64,000 nt of DNA from assembly GCF_004004515.1 (NCBI RefSeq), contig NZ_RXOL01000001.1, positions 1,054,001-1,118,000 of the forward strand, in the 5' to 3' direction. Positions 1-8,191 of the stretch are shown here, in pieces. This DNA comes from Croceicoccus ponticola (lineage in GTDB: Bacteria > Pseudomonadota > Alphaproteobacteria > Sphingomonadales > Sphingomonadaceae). Made by a program: the position numbers and the translations under genes. Within the stretch, counting starts at the first letter, position 1; every line of letters starts with the position of its first letter. Below the pieces are notes generated by a model. That model worked only from the letters and a program-made list of their open reading frames with translations. It was not told where the DNA came from and did no database searches.

Positions 1-110
1 GATACCTGAGCGACGCCGACGCTCCGCCCGACATGGCAGAGGGCGACGATGCGGGCGATGTCCTGCCCGGTCGGCTGTTGGGCAAACTTTCGAAGCTGGG
101 GCTGGTCTAG
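1..110 (+). CDS. C-terminal fragment of an unidentified protein
   Basis: Only the last 35 or so codons lie in the window, reading from position 3 to a TAG at 108-110. The tail is acidic (several Asp/Glu and Ala-Pro) and ends in a basic-hydrophobic segment, LLGKLSKLGLV. I do not recognise the family. Its stop shares the palindrome CTAG with the stop of the convergent NADH pyrophosphatase gene, so the two genes overlap tail to tail by 4 bp. That tight fit supports it being a real gene end rather than chance. Confidence 0.5.
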   Translation, partial: YLSDADAPPDMAEGDDAGDVLPGRLLGKLSKLGLV

Positions 111-979
111 CCCGCGTCTAGCCACATGCGGATCAGCCGGTGCGCGATGGCATAGCGCGGAGGCGGATTGAACGAAGCGGCACGCCCCGACATCGCGTCG
201 CGCACTTCGCCTTCGTCGAACCAGCGCGCGTCGGCGAGTTCGGTACGATCGATCACGATCCTGTCATGGAACGTCACCGCCGCGCATCCGATCATCAGCT
301 GCGACTGCATCGGCCAAGGCTGGCTGGAAAGGTAACGCACTTGCGCGACGGGCAGGCCGGCCTCTTCCATGACTTCGCGCCGCACCGCCTCCTCGATCGT
401 TTCGCCCGGCTCGACGAAGCCGGCCAGTGCCGAATACAATCCTTCGGGAAAGCCCAGCCCGCGGCCCAGCAACAGGCGTCGGCTGCCATCTTCGGCGCGG
501 TGTTCGACGGTCATGATCGTGACCGGATCGACGCGTGGAAAGTGTTGCGCGCCGCAAGTGTCGTTCAGGCACATCCGCTGCCATCCGCCTTTGGTCAGGC
601 TGGTATGCGATCCGCATTGGGCGCAGAAACGATGGCGTGCGTGCCAGTCGACGATGCTGCGCGCGCCGGCGAATATGCCGAACTGGCCGTCGTGCATCGA
701 CATCATGGCAGCCATGAACTGCCGCCGCTCGTCCCGCACCGGCATGCGAGGCACAGTGGCGAAACAACCGCGATCGCCGTCGATGCCCAAAAACACGAGC
801 TCCGCATCGTCGTCCGCATCGGCGAGCGAGTCCCAAGTCAATCCGCCATCGTCGGCCAATACCGGCAGCAGCCCTTCGAGCCGTAGCAGCCGGGCGCGCA
901 TTCCCATGTAGCTGGCCAGGGCATCGGGGTCGGCGCGGATATGGTCGGCGCGGTCAAGTTGCGTGATCATGGTTGTCAT
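107..979 (-). CDS. nudC: NAD(+)/NADH pyrophosphatase NudC (Nudix hydrolase)
   Basis: A 290-residue Nudix hydrolase that hydrolyses NAD(H) to NMN(H) and AMP; E. coli NudC also acts on NAD-capped RNA. A zinc ribbon is visible with Cys119, Cys122, Cys137 and Cys142. It is followed by a Nudix box at about residues 187-209 with the REVMEEAG core. Downstream, at about 219-229, the array SQPWPMQSQLM matches the SQPWPFPxS motif that separates NudC from other Nudix proteins. An ATG at 979 and another three codons later are both possible starts. It is convergent with the upstream fragment, and mutY follows on the same strand after a gap of about 60 bp. Confidence 0.93.
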   Translation of the reverse strand: MTTMITQLDRADHIRADPDALASYMGMRARLLRLEGLLPVLADDGGLTWDSLADADDDAELVFLGIDGDRGCFATVPRMPVRDERRQFMAAMMSMHDGQFGIFAGARSIVDWHARHRFCAQCGSHTSLTKGGWQRMCLNDTCGAQHFPRVDPVTIMTVEHRAEDGSRRLLLGRGLGFPEGLYSALAGFVEPGETIEEAVRREVMEEAGLPVAQVRYLSSQPWPMQSQLMIGCAAVTFHDRIVIDRTELADARWFDEGEVRDAMSGRAASFNPPPRYAIAHRLIRMWLDAG

Positions 980-1042
980 CTTAAAGGCAACTACCCGCGC
1001 CAGTTAAACCGCGCAACGTGGCATCGTTCAACTCTCGTCAGC

Positions 1043-2083
1043 TTAAGCCAACGCGGTCTGCGCGGCACGAGCGAACAGCGTCGGCAGTCCCGCCTCGCCA
1101 ATCTGCGAAATTGGCCACCACTCGCCTTCGGGTTCCGATCCCGCCAGCTCGGCGCGAAGTACCGACAACGTCAGCGTGAAATGGGTGAACCCGTGTGTAA
1201 CCGCGCCCAGCGGATCGCCTTGCCTGACAGCAAACTCAGCCTTCCCGTTACCGTCGGCACGCGCGTTCCAGCCATCGTCGGGCAAAGCGCGCATCCCGCC
1301 CAGCATTCCCTTGCCCGGTCGCTGTACCAGCAAGACATGACTGTCTCGCTCAATCCAGAAGGCGGTGCCGGTCCGCGCAGGCCGCGCCTTTTTCGCGATC
1401 TTGCGCGGAAGATCGCCTGCGATACCCATCGCGCGCGCTTCGCAAACATCGCTCAACGGACACAACAGGCAGCGCGGTTCGCGCGAAGTGCAGATCGTTG
1501 CGCCCAGATCCATCATCGCCTGCGCAAAATCGCCTGCCCGGCGTTCGGGCGTAACGCGGTCCGCCGCTTCGCGAATGGCAGGCCGCGATGTCGGCAGCGG
1601 CTCGGTTATAGCGAACAGCCTCGAAATCACCCGCTCGACATTCGCATCGACAACGACAGCCCGACGATCGAACGCGATCGCAGCGATCGCGGCAGAGGTA
1701 TAGGCGCCGACACCGGGCAACTCGCGCAGATCTTCCTCGCTATCGGGAAAGAGCCCACCCCTGTCGGCAACAACGCGAGCACATGCAATCAGGTTGCGCG
1801 CCCGCGCATAATAACCGAGGCCAGCCCATGCCGACAGCACGTCCGCCTCTTCCGCCGCCGCCAGTTCCGCCACCGTCGGCCAGCGTTCGGTAAACCGCGC
1901 GAAATAGTCCTTTACCGCCGCGACGGTCGTCTGTTGCAGCATCACTTCTGACAGCCACACGCGGTAGGGGTCGGGCGTTGCGCGGTTGTTCGGCGGCACG
2001 CGCCAAGGCAGCACACGGGCATGTTCATCGTACCAGGCAAGTAGCCTTTCCCTCACATCCGCTATCTTGCTACTGGCCACCAC
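1043..2083 (-). CDS. mutY: A/G-specific adenine DNA glycosylase MutY
   Basis: Base-excision repair glycosylase that removes adenine paired with 8-oxoguanine. The HhH-GPD fold is clear: catalytic Glu in SEVMLQQT (about residue 46), hairpin LPGVGAYT (about 122-129), catalytic Asp in VVDANVER (about 147), and an iron-sulfur cluster loop with Cys198, 205, 208 and 214 in the expected C-x6-C-x2-C-x5-C spacing. A C-terminal Nudix-like domain (HGFTHFTL) reads 8-oxoG. The frame stays open far upstream, into the divergent dciA gene, but homology begins near ADVRERLLAWY. I therefore chose the tandem GTG-GTG at 2083/2080; a GTG at 2056 is also possible. Only about 15 bp separates it from dciA. Confidence 0.9.
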   Translation of the reverse strand: MVASSKIADVRERLLAWYDEHARVLPWRVPPNNRATPDPYRVWLSEVMLQQTTVAAVKDYFARFTERWPTVAELAAAEEADVLSAWAGLGYYARARNLIACARVVADRGGLFPDSEEDLRELPGVGAYTSAAIAAIAFDRRAVVVDANVERVISRLFAITEPLPTSRPAIREAADRVTPERRAGDFAQAMMDLGATICTSREPRCLLCPLSDVCEARAMGIAGDLPRKIAKKARPARTGTAFWIERDSHVLLVQRPGKGMLGGMRALPDDGWNARADGNGKAEFAVRQGDPLGAVTHGFTHFTLTLSVLRAELAGSEPEGEWWPISQIGEAGLPTLFARAAQTALA

Positions 2084-2098
2084 GCCTGCGCCTATGGC

Positions 2099-2671
2099 AT
2101 GGCCGCCCGCACGATGGGAAGTGCAAGCGACAAGAAGCCGAAGCCGAACAAGGCGACGGCGAACAAGGGGCCAAAGCCCTATGAACGTCCGCGCGGTGGC
2201 GAGGCGAAGGCGATCGCCGACCTGATGCCGCAAGTGGGCCGCACGGCTTTCCGCCGTTTCGGCTTCGTGCAATCGAGCGTCGTGACCCGTTGGCCCGAGA
2301 TCGTCGGCCCGCACCATGCGAAGGTTTCCGCCCCCGAATCGATCCGCTTTCCGCATGGCGAAAAATCGGATGGCACGCTCCACCTCGTCGTCTTGCCCGC
2401 TCATGCCCCGTTGATTCAGCATGTGATCCCCGAGATCATAGAGCGGGTGAACCGATTTTTCGGATATAGTGCGGTGGCGAAGGTCAAGATGCGGCAAGGG
2501 CAGGTTCAGCCGTCCCATGCTGAAGAACCTGCCAAATCGCCGCCCTCGCTGAAACCGATCCCGATGGAACTGGGCGATTCGCTGCGCGATATCGGCGATC
2601 CGGAACTGCGCACCGTGCTGGAATCGCTCGCACGGTCGCTTGGAAAAAACAACGGGGAGCGGAAACGATGA
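2099..2671 (+). CDS. dciA: DUF721/DciA-family protein, likely replicative helicase loader
   Basis: A 190-residue basic protein with a DUF721 core (about 45-125: VGRTAFRRFGF, WPEIVGPHHAKVSAPESIRF, LHLVVLPAHAPLIQH, IERVNRFFGY). DUF721 proteins include DciA, which interacts with DnaB and takes over the loading role of DnaC/DnaI in most bacteria. The N-terminal 30 residues are Lys/Pro-rich and probably disordered. An ATG at 2099 or five codons later (2114) may be the start. The gene diverges from mutY with almost no spacer and overlaps the next gene by ATGA at 2668-2671, suggesting cotranscription with the thiol oxidoreductases. The family call is good; function in this organism is inference. Confidence 0.8.
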   Translation: MAARTMGSASDKKPKPNKATANKGPKPYERPRGGEAKAIADLMPQVGRTAFRRFGFVQSSVVTRWPEIVGPHHAKVSAPESIRFPHGEKSDGTLHLVVLPAHAPLIQHVIPEIIERVNRFFGYSAVAKVKMRQGQVQPSHAEEPAKSPPSLKPIPMELGDSLRDIGDPELRTVLESLARSLGKNNGERKR

Positions 2672-3369
2672 ATGCCATGCGTCGATTGAAAGCGATTGTG
2701 ACCATGCTTTGCGCTGGCCTCGCCCTTAGCAGCATTGGCCTAACCGCCCCCTTGGCGGCCAAAAGCGTGATGACGGTGACGCAGCCGGAACCGGGCGTTC
2801 ATGTGATGGGCAATCCCGGCGCGAAAGTGAAACTGACCGAATACGTCAGCTACACCTGCCCCCACTGCGCGCATTTCGAGGAAGAGGCAGGCGATCCGCT
2901 CCGGCTGTTCTATGTCGCGTCGGGCAAAACCGAACTGGAGGTCCGCCACCTGGTGCGCGACTCGTTCGATCTGGTGGCCGCGATGCTGGCGAATTGCGGA
3001 CCCATCGCGCGCTTCGATCGCAACCACGCGATGTTCATGAAGGAACAGACGGTGTGGCTGGGCAAGCTGATGAAGACGACACCGGCGCAGAAGAACCGGT
3101 ATGGCGCCGGCACACAGGTCGCGCGCCGTATGGCGATCGCCAAGGATGCGGGCTTCTATCCGATGATGCAGCGCCGAGGATACGACGTGACGACGGTCGA
3201 CCGATGCCTTGCCGATGACAAGATGGCTGAAATGTTGGCGAACAAGACGGCGTCCTACATCCGCGACAAGGGCGTCGCTTCGACGCCAGCCTTTGCCATC
3301 GACGGGGTTCTTTTGGCGGGCACGAATTCGTGGGACAGCCTCAAATTCCAGCTCGACCTGCGGCTTTGA
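2668..3369 (+). CDS. DsbA-family thiol:disulfide oxidoreductase
   Basis: A 233-residue secreted thioredoxin-fold protein. An N-terminal hydrophobic signal peptide ends near residue 31 (PLAAKS). The active site is CPHC at Cys64-Cys67, and the cis-proline loop is STPAFAIDG near residue 213. The MGNPGAKVKLTEYVSYTCPHC arrangement (Gly-Asn-Pro, then the Cys pair) is typical of alphaproteobacterial DsbA-like proteins that oxidise or isomerise periplasmic substrates. Its start overlaps the dciA stop. A second DsbA-like gene follows 113 bp downstream, which suggests tandem duplication and divergence. Confidence 0.88.
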   Translation: MNAMRRLKAIVTMLCAGLALSSIGLTAPLAAKSVMTVTQPEPGVHVMGNPGAKVKLTEYVSYTCPHCAHFEEEAGDPLRLFYVASGKTELEVRHLVRDSFDLVAAMLANCGPIARFDRNHAMFMKEQTVWLGKLMKTTPAQKNRYGAGTQVARRMAIAKDAGFYPMMQRRGYDVTTVDRCLADDKMAEMLANKTASYIRDKGVASTPAFAIDGVLLAGTNSWDSLKFQLDLRL

Positions 3370-3482
3370 TCCACGGCGCATCGGCGACATTTCGCCGCGC
3401 CTGTGTAAAAGATTAGCCGCGCTCTCCCCGCCGACCGTCCCGCTGCGCTAGCTTCCCCTCTTACAGGAGTGAACCCGATCCC

Positions 3483-4247
3483 ATGACCCGTACCGCATTT
3501 CGCACCGCACTTGCCCTTTTTGCCGCGCCGCTGACGCTGACCCTTGCCGCCTGCGATGGTGGCAAGGATGCTACCGTGCAGGGCAGCGGTCCGCAGGGCG
3601 AGCCGGTGGCAGCGGTCGCCGCACCCGCCGGGACGCAGTGGTCGGAAGTTGTAACCAAGACCGAAGCCGACGGATATCTGATGGGCAACCCCGATGCGCC
3701 GATCAAGCTGGTCGAATTCGCATCGCTGACATGTCCGCACTGTGCCGAATTCTATAAAACGGCGGAGCGTGATCTGGTCGAAAAATACGTCAATACCGGC
3801 CGGGTCAGCTTCGAATTCCGCAATTTCGTGCGTGACCCGATCGACATCACCGGGGCTATCCTGACGCGCTGCTCCGCGCCTGAGAGCTTCTTTGCGCTGA
3901 CCGGTCAGGTTTTCGAGAACCAGACGGCCTTGTTCGAAAACCTTCGCGCCACGGGTGAGGAAAGCTATAACGCGGCAATCAGCCTGCCGGTCGATCAGCG
4001 GTTCACCGAAATCGCGAACCTGACCGGCATGACCGAGTTTTTCGCTGCGCGCGGGATCAGCCGCGATCAGGCCGTATCGTGCCTCAAGTCCGCGGACGCA
4101 GCGCAAAAGCTGGCTGACGGCACCCAGAAAGCCAGCACCGAATTCGAGATCACCGGAACGCCCACGTTCCTTATAAACAATTCAAAGCTAGATGGATTGG
4201 CCTGGCCGCAGGTCGAAGCCGCGCTGCAACAGGCCGGCGCCCGGTAA
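3483..4247 (+). CDS. DsbA-family thioredoxin-fold lipoprotein
   Basis: A 254-residue relative of the preceding protein, but with a lipobox (LAAC, Cys24), so it is probably anchored to a membrane on the periplasmic side. A Gly/Pro/Ala linker runs to about residue 52. The MGNPDAPIKLVEFASLTCPHC segment then places the active site at Cys84-Cys87, and TGTPTFLINN supplies the cis-proline loop near residue 225. The different anchoring suggests division of labour between the pair, perhaps oxidase and reductase/isomerase; that is inference. smc starts 43 bp downstream in the same direction. Confidence 0.88.
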   Translation: MTRTAFRTALALFAAPLTLTLAACDGGKDATVQGSGPQGEPVAAVAAPAGTQWSEVVTKTEADGYLMGNPDAPIKLVEFASLTCPHCAEFYKTAERDLVEKYVNTGRVSFEFRNFVRDPIDITGAILTRCSAPESFFALTGQVFENQTALFENLRATGEESYNAAISLPVDQRFTEIANLTGMTEFFAARGISRDQAVSCLKSADAAQKLADGTQKASTEFEITGTPTFLINNSKLDGLAWPQVEAALQQAGAR

Positions 4248-4290
4248 TGTCGGCGGGGCTCGGCTCTGCGACAAGCTCCGGGAGGGGCTG

Positions 4291-7200
4291 ATGCGGTTCC
4301 GGCGGCTGCGCCTTTCGGGCTTCAAAAGCTTCGTCGAGCCGGCCGACCTGTTGATCGAACCGGGGCTGACCGGCGTTGTCGGCCCCAATGGTTGCGGCAA
4401 GTCCAACCTGCTTGAAGCGATCCGCTGGGTCATGGGCGAATCGAGCGCCAAGTCCATGCGCGGCGCGGGGATGGAGGACGTGATCTTCGCGGGCACCGCC
4501 ACCCGCCCTGCCCGCAGTTTCGCCGAAGTCGTCCTGTCCACCGAAACCGATGCCGGACAGGAAATGGAAGTCACTCGCCGCATCGAGCGCGGCGCGGGAT
4601 CGGCCTATCGCCTGAACGGCCGTGACGTGCGGGCCAAGGATGTTTCGCTGGTTTTCGCCGACGCGGCTACGGGCGCGCACAGCCCCGCGCTGGTGTCGCA
4701 GGGCCGCATCGCCGCCGTCATCGCGGCCAAGCCGACCGAACGGCGACAGATGCTGGAAGAAGCGGCAGGCATCGCTGGCCTGCATGTCAGGCGCAAGGAT
4801 GCGGAACAGAAGCTGCGCGCCACAGAAACCAATCTGGCGCGGCTTGACGATCTTTTGTCGCAACTCGACACGCGGATCGGGGCACTGCGGCGGCAGGCGC
4901 GCGCAGCCGAAAAGTACAAGGAATTGTCCACCCGCATCCGCACGGCCGAAGCGCGGGTGCTTTTTGCCCGCTGGCGCGAAGCGGCCGCTGCCGCCAATGC
5001 CGCCCGCGCGCAAGCAAAGATGGCCGAGGCCGCTGTCGCCGAAACGCAGGCCCGGACCGATGCGGCACAGGCTGAACAACGCGCTGCGGCAGAGGCATTG
5101 GCAAAGACGCGCGAAGAAATGGCCGACCGCCGCGACGATCTGGGCGCGCAGGCGAACATGCTCGCCGTGCTGACCGGGAAGCTGGAGGCGGCAGAGGAAA
5201 AACTCGCCGATCTGGACCGTCAGCGCGCCCGTCTCGATGCCGACGAAGGCGACGCCAATCGGACCACCCGCGACGCCGCCGACGCGCTTTCCCGGCTCGA
5301 ACGCGACGTCAAGGACGCGGTACGGTCGCTGGCAGAGGATGAGGCGCGCCGCCCCACGTTGGCCGCGCGGCAGGACGACGCCGAACGCGCGCAGCGTGCA
5401 GGCGAACTGGCGCTGGCACAGGCGACGGCAGAGCTGGCCCGGGTCGAAGCGGACTGGCGCGTGGCCGAAGCCGCCGTCGGACAGGCGCGTGGGAATCTTT
5501 CTCGTCTGGAACAGGAATTGGCCAGTCGCGAGGCGCAGGGCAATGCACTGGGCGACCAGCGCGAACTCGAACTGGCGCTGACCGCCGCGCAAGCCCGCTG
5601 CGAAAAGACCGCCGCCGCACTCGTCGCCGCACGCAACACGCTGGAGTCGGCGCGCACAGCACGCGAAACCGTGTCGGCTCGCCGTGACGAGGCATCGAGC
5701 GCGCTGTCCGCCGCCAAGGCTGAACTTGCCGGGGTGGAGCGCGAACACGATGCGTTGGACCGCGACAGGCGCGCGCGGGAAAAGGCCGATAAAGGCAGCC
5801 AGACCCGCACTCGCGCCATCGATGCGGTGAAGGCCGAACCTGGTTACGAGCGCGCGCTCGCCGCCGTGCTGGGCCGTGACGCCGTCGCGCCGTTGGGTTC
5901 ACCCACAGAAGGGCAGGACGGACGCTTCTGGACAGGGGCCGACGCGCCCGCGCCGGTTGCCGACAGCATCACCGCCCATGTACGCGACGCACCTGTCGAG
6001 CTCGCCGCGCGGCTGGCCATGGTCCGCGTCGTCGATGCCGACGATGGACAGTTGCTCGCCCCCGGAGAATGGCTCGTTACCCGCGCCGGTGCGCTGCGTC
6101 GGTGGGACGGTTTCGTGGCACGCGGCGAAGGGGCGGCAGAAGCGGCACGGCTGGAGGCAGCGAACCGGTTGGAGGCGCTGACCGAACAGCTGCCCGCGCT
6201 GCGCGAAGTCGTCGGCGCGGCTGAAAACGAAGTCGGCACTGCCAACTCCGCGCTGTCGGATGCGACCGACGCCCGCATTGCCGCCGAACGCGCGGTCAAT
6301 ACGGCATCCGAAGAGGAACGCACCGCACTTCGCGCCCGAGACCAGGCCGAAGCCGCGGTCGAACGGCTGGCGCGCGCGCGTGAAGAGCTCGCCGAGCGTC
6401 TGGAAGAATTGCACGATCGGCTCGCCATCGCTCAGCAGGACGTGATGCAGGCCGAGAGCCAGCGGCGCGCCCTGCCCGATCCGTCCGCCCAGCGGACCGC
6501 GCTCGAAACCGCCCGCTTACGCAACGACACCGCCCGCACCGCGCTGCAATCGGCGATGGCAGAACTTGCCGCGCTGGATCAGGGGCTCGCCGTGGGGCGC
6601 GAACGAGCCAAGGCGTTGCAGGCCGACATGAAGGGCTGGGAAGGTCGCGCTGGCGATGCGGCCAAGCGGCTGGCCGACATGACCCGCCGGCGCGAGGAAA
6701 TCGACGAAGCCCGCATGATCACCGCCGCCCGGCCGGAAGCGCTGATGCGCGAGATCGAGTTGGCCGGAACCTCGCGCGACAGGCTGGCGGGCGAACTGGC
6801 CGAGGCGGAGGCCGCGCACAATGCCGCGCAAGTTGCGGGCAAAGCGGCTGACACCGCCTTTGCCGCCGCGAACGAGGCGCTCGCCACCGCCCGCGAATCG
6901 CGCGCAGGATTGGCCGCCCGCGCAGAGAGTGAGGAAGCGCGCCGCAGCGAATTGGCGCGTTCGTCAGGCGACAGGTTCCATTGTCCGCCTCCCCTGCTGC
7001 CTGAACGGTTGGCATTCGAAGCCGAAACCGTCGCCAGCGCGGAAGCCGAAAGCGCCGAAATGGAACAGGCAATCGCCCAACGCGAACGGCTTGGGCCGGT
7101 CAATCTGGTAGCGTCCGACGAATTGGCCGAGGCGGAAGAGCAGCATGGCACCTCGCTCACCGAACAGCTTGAGCTGGCCGAAGCTGTCAATCGTCTGCGC

Positions 7201-7716
7201 GGTTCGATCGGGAGCCTCAATCGCGAGGGGCGCGAACGTCTGCGTACTGCCTTCGAATCGGTCGACACCCATTTCCAGAGCCTGTTCACCACCCTGTTCG
7301 GCGGTGGTCAGGCGCATCTTGCGCTGATCGACAGCGACGATCCGTTGGAGGCGGGGCTGGAAATCTATGCCCAGCCGCCGGGCAAGAAGCTGCAGTCGCT
7401 CACGCTGCTTTCGGGCGGGGAACAGGCGCTGACGGCCGTGGCCCTGATCTTTGCGCTGTTCCTCACCAATCCCGCGCCGATCTGCGTACTCGACGAAGTG
7501 GACGCCCCGCTCGACGATGCCAATATCGAACGATTCTGCGATCTGCTCGACGCGATGTGCCAGCAGACCGACACCCGATATTTGATCGTTACGCACAACG
7601 CCGTGACGATGAGCCGCATGCACCGCCTGTTCGGCGTGACCATGGTCGAACAGGGCGTCAGCCGCCTCGTCAGCGTCGACCTTGGCGCGGCAGAGGAAAT
7701 GCTGGCGGCAGAGTGA
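4291..7716 (+). CDS. smc: Chromosome partition protein SMC
   Basis: A 1141-residue SMC ATPase that condenses and segregates the chromosome as a dimer, normally with ScpA and ScpB (not in this window). The N-terminal head begins MRFRRLRLSGFKSF and carries the Walker A GPNGCGKSN at residues 31-39. Long Ala/Glu/Arg-rich coiled coils flank a hinge at roughly residues 500-640. The C-terminal head has the signature LSGGEQAL (about 1040) and Walker B CVLDEVDAPLDD (about 1065). I took the ATG at 4291 because it starts exactly at the conserved head and follows a GGAGGGG ribosome-binding site. The frame is open further upstream, into the DsbA-like gene, but without homology. Confidence 0.96.
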   Translation: MRFRRLRLSGFKSFVEPADLLIEPGLTGVVGPNGCGKSNLLEAIRWVMGESSAKSMRGAGMEDVIFAGTATRPARSFAEVVLSTETDAGQEMEVTRRIERGAGSAYRLNGRDVRAKDVSLVFADAATGAHSPALVSQGRIAAVIAAKPTERRQMLEEAAGIAGLHVRRKDAEQKLRATETNLARLDDLLSQLDTRIGALRRQARAAEKYKELSTRIRTAEARVLFARWREAAAAANAARAQAKMAEAAVAETQARTDAAQAEQRAAAEALAKTREEMADRRDDLGAQANMLAVLTGKLEAAEEKLADLDRQRARLDADEGDANRTTRDAADALSRLERDVKDAVRSLAEDEARRPTLAARQDDAERAQRAGELALAQATAELARVEADWRVAEAAVGQARGNLSRLEQELASREAQGNALGDQRELELALTAAQARCEKTAAALVAARNTLESARTARETVSARRDEASSALSAAKAELAGVEREHDALDRDRRAREKADKGSQTRTRAIDAVKAEPGYERALAAVLGRDAVAPLGSPTEGQDGRFWTGADAPAPVADSITAHVRDAPVELAARLAMVRVVDADDGQLLAPGEWLVTRAGALRRWDGFVARGEGAAEAARLEAANRLEALTEQLPALREVVGAAENEVGTANSALSDATDARIAAERAVNTASEEERTALRARDQAEAAVERLARAREELAERLEELHDRLAIAQQDVMQAESQRRALPDPSAQRTALETARLRNDTARTALQSAMAELAALDQGLAVGRERAKALQADMKGWEGRAGDAAKRLADMTRRREEIDEARMITAARPEALMREIELAGTSRDRLAGELAEAEAAHNAAQVAGKAADTAFAAANEALATARESRAGLAARAESEEARRSELARSSGDRFHCPPPLLPERLAFEAETVASAEAESAEMEQAIAQRERLGPVNLVASDELAEAEEQHGTSLTEQLELAEAVNRLRGSIGSLNREGRERLRTAFESVDTHFQSLFTTLFGGGQAHLALIDSDDPLEAGLEIYAQPPGKKLQSLTLLSGGEQALTAVALIFALFLTNPAPICVLDEVDAPLDDANIERFCDLLDAMCQQTDTRYLIVTHNAVTMSRMHRLFGVTMVEQGVSRLVSVDLGAAEEMLAAE

Positions 7717-7726
7717 CCGAGAACGA

Positions 7727-8191
7727 ATGACCGACGATGACCTGAGCCGGCTGGACCGGCGCCACGCGACCGTGCTGCAGATCGAAACCGCGATCGGCAT
7801 CGCGCCACTCATCGTCGGGGCGATCGTGGCCGAACTCGTCCTTGGCTGGCCGACCGGCATCGTGATCGGCCCCATCGCGGTGGTGGCACTGGCCCTGATC
7901 CTGAGCCTGCCGATGCGGCGCTATCGGCGCAAGGGATATGCCACGACGGGCGACCGGCTGCGCTATGTGCAGGGCTGGATCCGCCATTCGGATACCGTCG
8001 TGCCGTTCGGGCGGGTTCAGCACATCGACGTGAAGCAGGGGCTCATCGAACGCTGGTTCGGCCTGGCGACGCTGGTCGTCCACACGGCGGGAATGCACAA
8101 TGCCTCGGTCGCGGTGCCCGGACTTTCGCGCCAGACGGCGGTCGACATACGCGAGGCGATTTCCGCCCGCATCCGCCGCGAAACGATGTGA
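7727..8191 (+). CDS. PH domain-containing membrane protein, YdbS-like
   Basis: A 154-residue protein with two N-terminal transmembrane helices (about 22-60) and a bacterial PH (bPH2, formerly DUF304) domain (about 62-145: YATTGDRLRYVQGWI, VPFGRVQHIDVKQGLIERWFGLATLVVHTAG). It matches the short YdbS partner of YdbS/YdbT pairs. YdbS/YdbT homologues in Bacillus are linked to resistance to some antimicrobial peptides, but the biochemical role is unknown. The ATG at 7727 lies 10 bp after the smc stop. The gene overlaps the next by GTGA, so the pair is translationally coupled. Confidence 0.82.
   Translation: MTDDDLSRLDRRHATVLQIETAIGIAPLIVGAIVAELVLGWPTGIVIGPIAVVALALILSLPMRRYRRKGYATTGDRLRYVQGWIRHSDTVVPFGRVQHIDVKQGLIERWFGLATLVVHTAGMHNASVAVPGLSRQTAVDIREAISARIRRETM

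Noticed and set aside
4171-5748. Long minus-strand open frame of 525 codons inside smc
   Set aside because: It is antisense to the well-supported smc coding region in GC-rich, Ala/Arg-biased sequence and has no recognisable domain.
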